Source of the DNA: DASRRB01 sp036732755
GTDB taxonomy: Bacteria > Planctomycetota > B15-G4 > SIAN01
Direction of reading: 5' to 3'
Length of the DNA: 20,438 bases
Assembly: GCA_036732755.1 (NCBI GenBank)
Contig: DAINBU010000094.1
Span: forward strand, 1-20,438
In this document: positions 14,262-20,438 of the stretch, piece by piece
How the letters are laid out: each line of letters opens with the position of its first letter
How positions within the stretch are numbered: the stretch's first letter is position 1
Translations under genes and position numbers: made by a program
The notes under the pieces: model-generated
Databases searched by the model: none
What the model was told of the DNA's origin: nothing
Seen by the model: the letters and a program-made list of their open reading frames with translations, nothing else

Positions 14262-15118
14262 CGGGCGTGCAGCTTCGCGGCGAGCGCCTCGACGCCGTCG
14301 ACCAGGCGCGGACTCGAGTGCAGCAGCAGGTCGCGGTCGAGGTCGGCGATCACGCGGTCCTCGCGCACGGCGCGCAGGCGCGCGAAGGCGCCGCGCTGCT
14401 CGAAGGCGACGTCGCGCGGGTGCAGCAGGAGGATCCAGTCGGGGTCGCGCGTCGCCACCGCCTCCTCGGAGACGGTCGGGTAGGGGGATGCGACGTCGTC
14501 GAAGAGGTTGTCGCCGCCCGCCGCGGCGACGGCGTCGCGCACGAACGAGTTCCGCCCGATGGTCCACGGCCCCTGCGCGTCGACCTCGACGTAGACGCGC
14601 GGCCGCGGCCGGCCGGCGTTCGCCTTCTCGACCCGCGCGAGCCGCTCGCGCAGCGTCCGCGTCAGCTCCTGCGCGCGCTCGCCGCGGTGGAAGCGCGCGC
14701 CGATCGCCTCGATCGACGCGAACACCTGCGCGAGCGACTGCGGGTCGTCGGTGTAGAGCGCGACGCCGCGCTCGGCGAACGCGACCAGCGAACGGTCGCC
14801 CGGGTTCTGCACCGACATCACCAGGTCGGGGCGGAGCGCGAGGACGGCCTCGACGTTCAGGTTGTTGAGCCCGCCGACGCGGACCGGCGGCGGCGTCGTG
14901 CCGACGTCGGGGCAGTAGTCGCTGACGCCGACGATCCGGTCGGCGAGGCCGAGCGCGACCAGCGTGTCGGTCATGCTCGGCGCGAGCGCGACGACGCGGT
15001 GCGGACCGTCGGGGGATTCGGTCGCGGGCGGCGCCGGCTTCGAGCAGGCTGCGGCGAGCAGCGCGAGCGCGACGGACGCGGCCGATCGGAGGAGGCGCGC
15101 CGCGCGCGTGCCGGGCAC
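14258..15118 (-). CDS. btuF: Periplasmic binding lipoprotein of the importer, BtuF-like
   Basis: Captures the importer's substrate in the periplasm. Residues 1-24 are a lipoprotein-type signal (hydrophobic 12-24) with a somewhat relaxed lipobox before Cys25. The mature part has the BtuF/FepB fold marks: RVVALAPSMTDTLVALG (41-57), DRIVGVSDYCPD (60-71), NVEAVLALRPDLVM (88-101), and GPWTIGRNSF (183-192) with FDDVASPYPTVSEEAV (206-221). SDYCPD and the WTIG..SF segment are most like vitamin B12-binding members, so cobalamin is the leading substrate; heme and ferric chelates cannot be excluded. It starts with GTG at 15118, one base after the queD stop, and GGGGA from the queD end serves as its ribosome binding site. 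Translation coupled to queD is therefore likely. No separate promoter or B12 riboswitch fits in that space. Confidence 0.83.
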   Translation of the reverse strand: MPGTRAARLLRSAASVALALLAAACSKPAPPATESPDGPHRVVALAPSMTDTLVALGLADRIVGVSDYCPDVGTTPPPVRVGGLNNLNVEAVLALRPDLVMSVQNPGDRSLVAFAERGVALYTDDPQSLAQVFASIEAIGARFHRGERAQELTRTLRERLARVEKANAGRPRPRVYVEVDAQGPWTIGRNSFVRDAVAAAGGDNLFDDVASPYPTVSEEAVATRDPDWILLLHPRDVAFEQRGAFARLRAVREDRVIADLDRDLLLHSSPRLVDGVEALAAKLHAR

Positions 15119-15119
15119 G

Positions 15120-15473
15120 TCAGTCCCCGTGGTAGGTCACGAAGGAGTTCGGCGTCTCCCACAGGCGGATCTCGCGCAGCTTCGCCCGCTGCAGCCGCCC
15201 GCTCACGCGCTGCCACGCCCACATCGCCACGTTCTCGGCCGACAAGATCGGAATAATCTCGTTAATGTAACGGTGGTCGAGCGCGTCGACGACCTCCTCC
15301 TTCACGACGTCGCCGAGGATCGCGAAGTCGAGCGCCATCCCCGTCTGCGGGTCGACCGGTGCCTCGATCGTCACCTGGATGCGGTAGGTGTGGCCGTGGA
15401 GCCGCTCGCACTTGCCGTGGTAGTTCGGCAGGTTGTGCGCGGCGTCGAAGGTGAACTCCTTGGTCACGCGCAT
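15120..15473 (-). CDS. queD: 6-carboxytetrahydropterin synthase (QueD/PTPS family)
   Basis: Converts dihydroneopterin triphosphate to 6-carboxy-5,6,7,8-tetrahydropterin, an early step of 7-deazaguanine (preQ0/queuosine) synthesis. The 117-residue size is typical. Zinc ligands are His13 (FDAAH) and His26/His28 (ERLHGHTY); catalytic Cys22 lies in GKCERLHGH. The Asp66-His67 pair in DALDHRYIN and Glu106 in RLWETPNS complete the site. With a single Cys before the LHGH motif it fits QueD rather than a mammalian-type 6-pyruvoyl synthase, though the family is known for mixed activities. It begins 91 bases after folE, whose product is its substrate, and ends one base before btuF. Confidence 0.92.
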   Translation of the reverse strand: MRVTKEFTFDAAHNLPNYHGKCERLHGHTYRIQVTIEAPVDPQTGMALDFAILGDVVKEEVVDALDHRYINEIIPILSAENVAMWAWQRVSGRLQRAKLREIRLWETPNSFVTYHGD

Positions 15474-15509
15474 GGCGGGTACGGCCGTCCTCGCTCGAAA
15501 AGGGCCGCC

Positions 15510-15515
15510 ATTATT
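15510..15515 (-). promoter_or_regulatory. Candidate -10 element upstream of queD
   Basis: AATAAT on the minus strand matches five of six bases of the -10 consensus and is the only AT-rich hexamer in the folE-queD gap. Transcription would begin about 30 bases before the queD ATG. No good -35 is visible, so queD may be transcribed from here, from folE, or both. Confidence 0.3.
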
Positions 15516-15564
15516 GCGGAAGGTCCACGCAGCGGCCAGCGCTCGAGCGCGCGCCCCGGGAGCG

Positions 15565-16137
15565 TCACTCGACGCGCCGGGGGGCGTGGATCAGGGTCAT
15601 GATCTCGTCGCGCGTCGACTGGTTCTTCAGGACCAGGCCGCGCAGCGCGGAGGTCACCACGGCGGTGCCCGACTTGCGCACACCGCGGACGGTCATGCAG
15701 GTGTGCACCGCCTCGATCACGACGGCGACCCCCTTGGCGCGCAGGCCTTCGCTCAGGAAATCGGCGATCTGGCTCGTGAGCCGCTCCTGGACCTGGGGGC
15801 GCCGGGCGAACGAGTCGATCACGCGGGCGAACTTCGAGATTCCGAGCACCTTGCCGTCCGGGATGTAGGCGACGTGCGCGCTCCCGTGGAACGGCATCAG
15901 GTGGTGCTCGCAGGTCGAGTGGAAGGCGATGTCCTTCAGGAGCACTACTTCATGGTGCTGCTCGTCGAAGACCGCCTTCAGGTGGACCGAGGGGTCGTCG
16001 TGCAGCCCGCAGAAGAGCTCGGCGTACATGCGGGCGACGCGCGCCGGCGTGTCGCGGAGTCCTTCGCGGTCGGGATCCTCGCCGACGGCCTCGAGGATGG
16101 TTCGGATGGCGGAGCGAATGCGTTCCTGGTCGACCAT
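15565..16137 (-). CDS. folE: GTP cyclohydrolase I
   Basis: Converts GTP to 7,8-dihydroneopterin triphosphate and formate, the entry step to folate and to the queuosine branch through QueD. The 190 residues are the usual length. The zinc site is complete: Cys76 and His79 in HSTCEHHLMPFHGSAHVAYI (73-92) and Cys147 in HTCMTVRGVRKSGTAV (145-160). GKVLGISKFARVIDSFARRP (95-114) followed by QVQERLTSQIADFL is the canonical helix region. The start at 16137 gives MVDQERIRSAIRTILEAVGE, as expected; the upstream ribosome binding site is weak. The gene is cytoplasmic and sits upstream of queD, which uses its product. Confidence 0.96.
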   Translation of the reverse strand: MVDQERIRSAIRTILEAVGEDPDREGLRDTPARVARMYAELFCGLHDDPSVHLKAVFDEQHHEVVLLKDIAFHSTCEHHLMPFHGSAHVAYIPDGKVLGISKFARVIDSFARRPQVQERLTSQIADFLSEGLRAKGVAVVIEAVHTCMTVRGVRKSGTAVVTSALRGLVLKNQSTRDEIMTLIHAPRRVE

Positions 16138-16222
16138 GGGGCGCGCAGTTCTCGCCGGGGCGGCGGCCCCGACCAAGCGCGAATTCCGGCGTCGACACTT
16201 CCCTCGGCGGGAGCGTCCCTGC

Positions 16223-16252
16223 TTGCCAGACGGCGCTCGCGAGGAGTAAGGT
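16223..16252 (+). promoter_or_regulatory. Candidate plus-strand promoter for the small open frame
   Basis: TTGCCA (16223-16228) is five of six to the -35 consensus. It is followed after 18 bases by TAAGGT (16247-16252), a poorer -10 keeping the first TA and last T. It lies about 60 bases before the plus-strand ATG at 16310. The -35 is good but the pair as a whole is only suggestive. Confidence 0.3.
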
Positions 16253-16309
16253 CCGCGCCGGCCACAGGGTAGGGCGCCCGGGCCTCGCAGGAAGAGAAGG
16301 AGAACCGGC

Positions 16310-16555
16310 ATGATCGCACGCAATGCCGGCGTCGATTCGAGATTCCCGTCCGCCGTCGAGCCTTTGAGACGCACCTCGTCGGGCGAGCCGACGCTGGTGG
16401 CGCAAGGCATGGCCGCTCCGCGCGACCTCGTCGTGCGCGGCCTGCCGGTGCGGACGAAGCCGGTCGCCGTCGAGGCGGCCGCCGCGATCGCGGCGGCCCC
16501 GAGCGCCAAGCCGGCATTCAGCGCGGTGGCAGCTGGAGCGTCGCGCCTTCGGTGA
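16310..16555 (+). CDS. Possible 81-residue protein, unknown function
   Basis: The only plus-strand frame in the window with gene-like signals. AAGGAG (16297-16302) lies seven bases before the ATG, a near-ideal ribosome binding site. A promoter-like pair lies further upstream, and most codons end in G or C (14 of 82 end in A or T). The protein starts MIARNAGVDSRF; its second half is rich in Ala, Val and Pro. I see no membrane helix, signal peptide or known motif, and do not recognise it. Its last 38 bases overlap the end of the LysM gene in the opposite direction. It fills most of the space between folE and the LysM gene, where the minus strand has only Arg-rich frames. It could be a real small gene or a chance frame in GC-rich DNA. 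Confidence 0.35.
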   Translation: MIARNAGVDSRFPSAVEPLRRTSSGEPTLVAQGMAAPRDLVVRGLPVRTKPVAVEAAAAIAAAPSAKPAFSAVAAGASRLR

Positions 16556-17225
16556 GGTTCGCCGGGTCGTTGATGCCGTTCAGTCGCTGGATCTCGCGCC
16601 AGCGGCTCGCGTCGCCGAGGTAGAGCGCGGCGATCCGGCTCAGCGTGTCGCCCTTCGCGATCTTGTGGGTGCGCTCGCCCGCCGCGGTCGATGACTTCGC
16701 GCCGGTCGTTGCCGGCGCCGAGGCTGTGGCCTTCGCGTCGTCGGGGGAGGAGAGGCGCAACTTCGACCCGATCTTGAACTGCGCCGAATCCTCGATCGCG
16801 TTCCACTTGGCGAGGTCGTGCCAGCGCGCGGTCGCGCCGAGCTCCGCCTTCGCGATGCTCATGAGCGTCTCGCCCTTCACGACGACGTGGTCCGCGCGCG
16901 GCGCACTCGCGTCCGCTCCGTCCGGCTTCGGCGCCGGTGACGGAGGACGCTGCTTCGCGATCGCCTCGTTCCCGCCGCGCGCGCCGCCTCCCGCCGGCAG
17001 GCCGCCCGGACGCGGATCGCCCTTGCGGCCGCCGCCGCCTCCCGCCTCCGGGGGCGGGGCGTCGGGGATCTCCGGGAGCTCGCGGGGCGTCCCGCCGCCG
17101 ATCACGAGCGAGAGCTGGTCCGAATCGGCGTCGACCTTCACGGCCGGACGCGTGACGAACCGCTCGAGCAGCAGCGCCAGTCCGAACACGCCGCCGAGCA
17201 AGCCGAACAAGACGAGCTTGCGCAT
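16518..17225 (-). CDS. Membrane-anchored protein with two LysM domains
   Basis: Likely binds peptidoglycan from the inner-membrane side; LysM modules recognise N-acetylglucosamine glycans. The 235 residues comprise one N-terminal helix (about 3-22), a linker of low complexity rich in Pro, Gly and Ala (about 45-110), LysM 1 at 112-159 (HVVVKGETLMSIAKAELG at its head), a short Ala/Ser/Thr linker, and LysM 2 at 186-233 (HKIAKGDTLSRIAALYLG then WREIQRLNGI). No catalytic domain is attached. I chose the ATG at 17225 because GGGAGG sits five bases upstream and the protein then opens with MRKLVLFGLLGGVFGLALLL. An alternative start 15 codons earlier gives a poor N-terminus. It lies 131 bases after secDF. 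The exact role is unknown. Confidence 0.85.
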   Translation of the reverse strand: MRKLVLFGLLGGVFGLALLLERFVTRPAVKVDADSDQLSLVIGGGTPRELPEIPDAPPPEAGGGGGRKGDPRPGGLPAGGGARGGNEAIAKQRPPSPAPKPDGADASAPRADHVVVKGETLMSIAKAELGATARWHDLAKWNAIEDSAQFKIGSKLRLSSPDDAKATASAPATTGAKSSTAAGERTHKIAKGDTLSRIAALYLGDASRWREIQRLNGINDPANLTEGATLQLPPR

Positions 17226-17356
17226 GGTCCCCTCCCGAACTGCGCACCCGCCGCCGCCCGCGGCTGGCACGCCCGCTCCGCCGACCCCTAGAGCCTAGCG
17301 TCGGCGCGCGCGCCCGGGGATTGCCGACCTCGGGGCACGCCCGCGATCCGGGGTGC

Positions 17357-20002
17357 TCAGACCGCCGCGGGGGTGTTGGAGGCGTCCGCGCCCGACGGCT
17401 TGGCGCTCCTGCTCTTGCGCCGGTCCGCGACCTTCCCGATCCAGAGGACGAACGGCGACGCGACGTAGACCGACGAATAGGTGCCGGTGATCACGCCGAC
17501 GATCATCGCGAAGCTGAACCCCTCGAGCGAGTTGCGCTGGCCGTAGTTGAACGCGAACAGGATGACCATCGAGAAGAGCACGGTCGCCGAGGTGAGCAGC
17601 GTGCGCGACAGCGTCTGGTTCACCGAGGCGTCGATCACCTGCTCCATCGTCCCGTCCGACTTGGGCAGGTTCTCGCGGATGCGGTCGAAGATGACGATGG
17701 TGTCGTTGATCGAGTAGCCGACGATCGTCAGCAGCGCGGCGATCATCGTCAGGTCCATCTCGAGCTCGAGCCCGCACACGCGCGCGAACGCGACGCAGCC
17801 GACCGTGAGCAGGACGTCGTGCAGGATGGCGAGGACGGCCGCGAGGCCGTAGCGGAACTGCGAGAAGCGCAGCCGCCCGTAGATGATCTCGGCGATGAAC
17901 GAGAGGATCAGCGCCTGCAGCGCCGAGTCGCGCAGGTCGCGCCCGGCGCGCGGTCCGACGTAGCTCTTCACCGGCATCGGGTCGGCGACCTGGACGTCGC
18001 CGCCCGTCGGGCTCGCGACGCGCGGCGCGACCGCGGCGCGCGCGGTCGCCTCGGTGCTCGGCTTGCGCGTGAAGCGGCCCGTCACCTTGAAGTGCGTGCC
18101 CTGCTCGTCCCCGGTGATCTCGCCGACGGTGATCGACTTCGCCAGCGCCGTCTTGAGGTCGGCCTTGCGGATCTCGGACTCGTACGTGAGTTCGGCTTCG
18201 ACGTCGAGGCGGCCCTGGTCGTCGGGCGTGCCGAGCTTGAAGTTCGTGACGCCCGAGTCGATCAGGCGGCCCGGCAGCAGCTTCGCGATCCTCTCGGCGA
18301 AGAAGTTGGCGAAGTCGGAGGGGGTCGCGTCCTTGGGGACGCCCTTCAACTCCGACTCGAGGTCGGTCGACTTCACCTTGATCTGGAAGTGGGTCGCCTT
18401 GCCGCCCTTCGCGTCGATCGAGACGACCTCGGGGGCCTTGAACTCCTTGCGGACGATCTCGCCGATCTCGTCCTGCGTCGCCGGCTCCTTCAGCGCGATC
18501 TGCACCTCGAAGCCGCCGGTGAAGTCCATGCCGAACTTCTCGGACGGCAGCCAGAAGAAGAGGCCGCAGCCGCCGACGATGATGATCGTGGAGACGATCA
18601 GCAGCTTCTTCGTCCACTTGAGGAACTTGAAGTTCGGGTTGGTGAGGAAGCGCGCCATCGTGATCTTCTTCAGACCACGGGCGAGGCAGCAGTCGAAGAT
18701 GAAGTGCGAGAAGTAGACGCCGGTCACCATCGACGCCGCGAGCCCGATCATCAGCGACACGGCGAAGCCGCGCACCGTCCCGGTGCCGAACCGGTAGAGG
18801 AAGAAGCCGGTGATGAACGTGGTGAGGTGACCGTCGAAGATCGGGATGAAGGCGCGGTCGAAGCCGTTCTTCACCGCCTGCGCGACGGTCTTGCCCTTGT
18901 CGAGCTCCTCGCGGATGCGCTCCGCGATGAGGATGTTCGCGTCGACGGCCATGCCGACCGTGAGGATGAAGCCGGCCATGCCGGGCAGCGTCAGCGTGGC
19001 GTCGAGCCACGCCATCGCCGCGACGAGCAGCACCATGTTCCCGACCAGCGCGATCACCGCGATCAGGCCGTTCAGGCGGTAGTAGGACAGCATGAACAGC
19101 GTGATGATCACGAACGTGACAGCCAGCGCGTACGTGCCGCGCGCGACCGCCGCCTCGCCGAGGTTGGGCCCCTGGGTGAACTTGAAGGCGAGGCGCGGCT
19201 TCTCGCTCAGCGAGCCCGAGTTGATCACCGAGATCAGGCGCTTGAGCTCTTCCTGGCCGAAGCCGTCCGAGCCGCCCGTGATGATCCCCGACGACGTGAT
19301 CGCGCCGTTGATGGTCGCGATCGACTGGATCTGGTCGTCGAGCAGGATCGCCTGCGCCTTGTGCAGGTTCGACTCGGTGAAATCCCCGAAGCGCCGCTGT
19401 GAGAGGCCCGGCTTCACGTCGAAGCCGACCGCCGGAAGCCCCGTGTCGGGGTCGCTCGACTGGTGGACCGACTGGATGTACTCGCCGGTGAGGTACTTTC
19501 CCTCGCGGCTGTCGAAGCGGACGAGCGACCAGGCGTCGGGCGTGTCCCAGCGCGGATGCGCCGGGTCCATCAGGTTGCCCTTGAGGTCTTTGACGCGCGC
19601 GGTCTTGATGTTCTCCTTGAGGAAGCGCTCGCCGTAGGGGACCCAGCGGTACGTGATCGGCTGGCTGCGATCCTTGACGTTCTTGGTGAGCTCGCTGAAG
19701 TCGGTCTGGGCGCTGACCTCCTCGCCCTTCGCGACTCGGCTCTCGATCTCCTTAAGAAGGTTGGCCTTCGCCGCGTCCGGGTCGACGCCCGGCTCCACCG
19801 AAGCGAGGATCCGGAACTCGAGCTTGCCGATGCTCTCGAGCGTCTTGGTGATGCTCTCCGCCTCGGCCGACGTGATGCCGGGGACCGACACCTCGATCTG
19901 GTTGGTCCCGATCGCGCGGAGCGACAGCTCCTTCACCGCCAGCGCGTCGAGGCGGTTCTGGAAGATCTCGAGCCCGGTGTCGATGTTGTGCTGCGTCGCC
20001 AC
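17357..20002 (-). CDS. secDF: SecD-SecF fusion, N-terminus missing
   Basis: Accessory motor of the Sec export channel that uses the proton gradient to pull proteins across the membrane. This chain has 881 residues from the only usable start, GTG at 20002. The SecD half begins inside the P1 domain (IFQNRLDALAVKELSLRAI, 13-31) and has five helices; GFILTVGMAVDANILIAERI (344-363) carries the proton-relay Asp354. The SecF half starts with a helix near 465-484, then FGMDFTGGFEV (490-500), and has VGYSINDTIVIFDRIREN (761-778) with Asp767. The first SecD helix and the GLDLxGG segment found in family members are absent. The GTG has no ribosome binding site and the frame stays coding-like upstream to the stop at 20137-20135. 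Either the gene is truncated, or the sequence is joined wrongly here. Confidence 0.9.
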   Translation of the reverse strand: MATQHNIDTGLEIFQNRLDALAVKELSLRAIGTNQIEVSVPGITSAEAESITKTLESIGKLEFRILASVEPGVDPDAAKANLLKEIESRVAKGEEVSAQTDFSELTKNVKDRSQPITYRWVPYGERFLKENIKTARVKDLKGNLMDPAHPRWDTPDAWSLVRFDSREGKYLTGEYIQSVHQSSDPDTGLPAVGFDVKPGLSQRRFGDFTESNLHKAQAILLDDQIQSIATINGAITSSGIITGGSDGFGQEELKRLISVINSGSLSEKPRLAFKFTQGPNLGEAAVARGTYALAVTFVIITLFMLSYYRLNGLIAVIALVGNMVLLVAAMAWLDATLTLPGMAGFILTVGMAVDANILIAERIREELDKGKTVAQAVKNGFDRAFIPIFDGHLTTFITGFFLYRFGTGTVRGFAVSLMIGLAASMVTGVYFSHFIFDCCLARGLKKITMARFLTNPNFKFLKWTKKLLIVSTIIIVGGCGLFFWLPSEKFGMDFTGGFEVQIALKEPATQDEIGEIVRKEFKAPEVVSIDAKGGKATHFQIKVKSTDLESELKGVPKDATPSDFANFFAERIAKLLPGRLIDSGVTNFKLGTPDDQGRLDVEAELTYESEIRKADLKTALAKSITVGEITGDEQGTHFKVTGRFTRKPSTEATARAAVAPRVASPTGGDVQVADPMPVKSYVGPRAGRDLRDSALQALILSFIAEIIYGRLRFSQFRYGLAAVLAILHDVLLTVGCVAFARVCGLELEMDLTMIAALLTIVGYSINDTIVIFDRIRENLPKSDGTMEQVIDASVNQTLSRTLLTSATVLFSMVILFAFNYGQRNSLEGFSFAMIVGVITGTYSSVYVASPFVLWIGKVADRRKSRSAKPSGADASNTPAAV

Positions 20003-20134
20003 ATCGTAGTCGTCGTAGATGTTCGGATCGAGGCCGTAGAGGCCGAGGAATTCGGCGCTCGGGCGGAAGCGCGTCGCGCCGAAAAAGTTCTCGATGTCGC
20101 GCCGGAAGGCGGAGACGGAGCGCCTGAGGCTCGT
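20003..20134 (-). other. In-frame coding-like extension upstream of the secDF GTG
   Basis: These 44 codons run in the secDF frame from the PspB-like stop codon to GTG 20002 without any ATG, GTG or TTG. Only three of them end in A or T, as in secDF itself, so they look like real secDF coding sequence. The text includes RRDIENFFGATRFRPSAEFL and GLYGLDPNIYDDYD. It contains neither a membrane helix nor the GLDLxGG motif expected in the missing part. Confidence 0.55.
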
Positions 20135-20395
20135 TCAGCCGACCTCCTTCAGCATCCGCTCCATCTCAACGAAGCGGGTCCGCAGGTCTGCCACATCCTC
20201 GGCGATCTGCCCTAGTTCAAAGGCCGTCCGCTTCTGCGCCACACCCGCCTCCTCGGCCAGCCGCTGGTACGCCTCCTCGCGCTCCACCGACTCGCGTCCT
20301 CGCCATGCCCAGAGCCAGACGCAGGCCACGAGTGCCGTCCCTCCGAAAATACTGATGATCGCCACGATTCCGACTGCAGCCTCCAGGTTGTCCAT
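20135..20395 (-). CDS. Small membrane coiled-coil protein, PspB-like
   Basis: An 86-residue protein with one N-terminal membrane helix (about 5-31, ending VWLWAW) and a long charged amphipathic helix from about 36 to the end (REEAYQRLAEEAGVAQK and LRTRFVEMERMLKEVG). This is the layout of phage shock protein B, a partner of PspA and PspC in envelope stress, and the WLW after the helix also occurs in PspB. Sequence likeness beyond the layout is modest, so PspB-like is a guess. AGGAGG lies four bases before the ATG, a strong ribosome binding site. Its codons end in A or T more often (about 17 of 86) than those of its neighbours. The stop codon is immediately followed by secDF-like codons in the same frame. 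Confidence 0.7.
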   Translation of the reverse strand: MDNLEAAVGIVAIISIFGGTALVACVWLWAWRGRESVEREEAYQRLAEEAGVAQKRTAFELGQIAEDVADLRTRFVEMERMLKEVG

Positions 20396-20438
20396 CAGAC
20401 CTCCTCTTTGCCGGCGTCGCCCGACGCGCTGTCACGTT
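20395..20438 (-). CDS. Possible 3' end of an upstream gene
   Basis: One frame reads from the right edge to a TGA at 20397-20395, ending RDSASGDAGKEEV. Its stop shares a base with the ATG of the PspB-like gene (TGATG), the arrangement of coupled operon genes. Only 13 residues are visible, too few to name it; a pspA-type gene would be the natural neighbour if the PspB guess holds. Confidence 0.3.
   Translation of the reverse strand, partial: RDSASGDAGKEEV

Noticed and set aside
15119..15120. A cobalamin riboswitch ahead of the importer genes
   Set aside because: btuF begins one base after the queD stop, so there is no space. I saw no B12-box-like element in the folE-queD gap.
15539..15550. 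Palindrome GCGCTCGAGCGC after folE as a terminator
   Set aside because: It can only form a four-pair stem and has no T-run after it. Short GC palindromes are common by chance in this DNA.
1..20438. CRISPR arrays, tRNA or rRNA genes, insertion sequences or prophage parts
   Set aside because: No regularly spaced repeats, no cloverleaf or rRNA segments, and no transposase, integrase or phage-type proteins were seen on either strand.

Overview
This is a GC-rich bacterial window. Every confidently called gene lies on the minus strand, so transcription runs from high to low coordinates. The gene content is housekeeping rather than mobile: I see no transposase, integrase, tRNA, rRNA or CRISPR array. 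The very high G/C at third codon positions, a single-chain SecD-SecF fusion and a complex I cluster without nuoEFG point to an uncultured high-GC Gram-negative lineage. Planctomycetota or a deltaproteobacterial-type phylum would fit, but the sequence alone does not decide it.

In transcription order the layout is as follows. (1) 20438-20135: the 3' end of an unknown gene, then a small membrane coiled-coil protein resembling PspB. (2) 20134-17357: SecDF, whose N-terminal part (first membrane helix and GLDLxGG region) is missing because coding sequence runs directly back into the stop codon of the PspB-like gene. (3) 17225-16518: a membrane-anchored protein with two LysM domains. (4) 16310-16555: a possible small gene on the plus strand with its own promoter-like sequence and a strong ribosome binding site. 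(5) 16137-12511: folE, queD, btuF, btuC, btuD. The last four are tightly spaced or overlapping. FolE supplies dihydroneopterin triphosphate, the substrate of QueD on the queuosine route, and the ABC importer is of the cobalamin/heme/siderophore type. (6) 12510-12143: a non-coding gap with hairpins, taken as the end of the btu unit and the leader of the nuo operon.

(7) 12142-1092: eleven complex I genes in the order nuoA-B-C-D-H-I-J-K-L-M-N, mostly separated by a few bases or overlapping. They encode the membrane arm and the quinone-reducing connecting module. The NADH-oxidising module (NuoE, F, G) is not encoded here. NuoA and NuoI carry unusual low-complexity C-terminal tails. (8) 1091-902: a gap with two perfect inverted repeats just after nuoN, then a promoter-like sequence. 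(9) 901-1: the first 300 residues of a secreted PQQ-type sugar (glucose/sorbosone) dehydrogenase that continues beyond the left edge.

The observations most worth a second look are the 5'-truncated secDF joined to a gene of different codon use, the nuo cluster without EFG, the queD-btuFCD coupling (the queuosine pathway can need cobalamin at its last step), and the plus-strand small gene. All assignments rest on reading motifs by eye; no database search was run.
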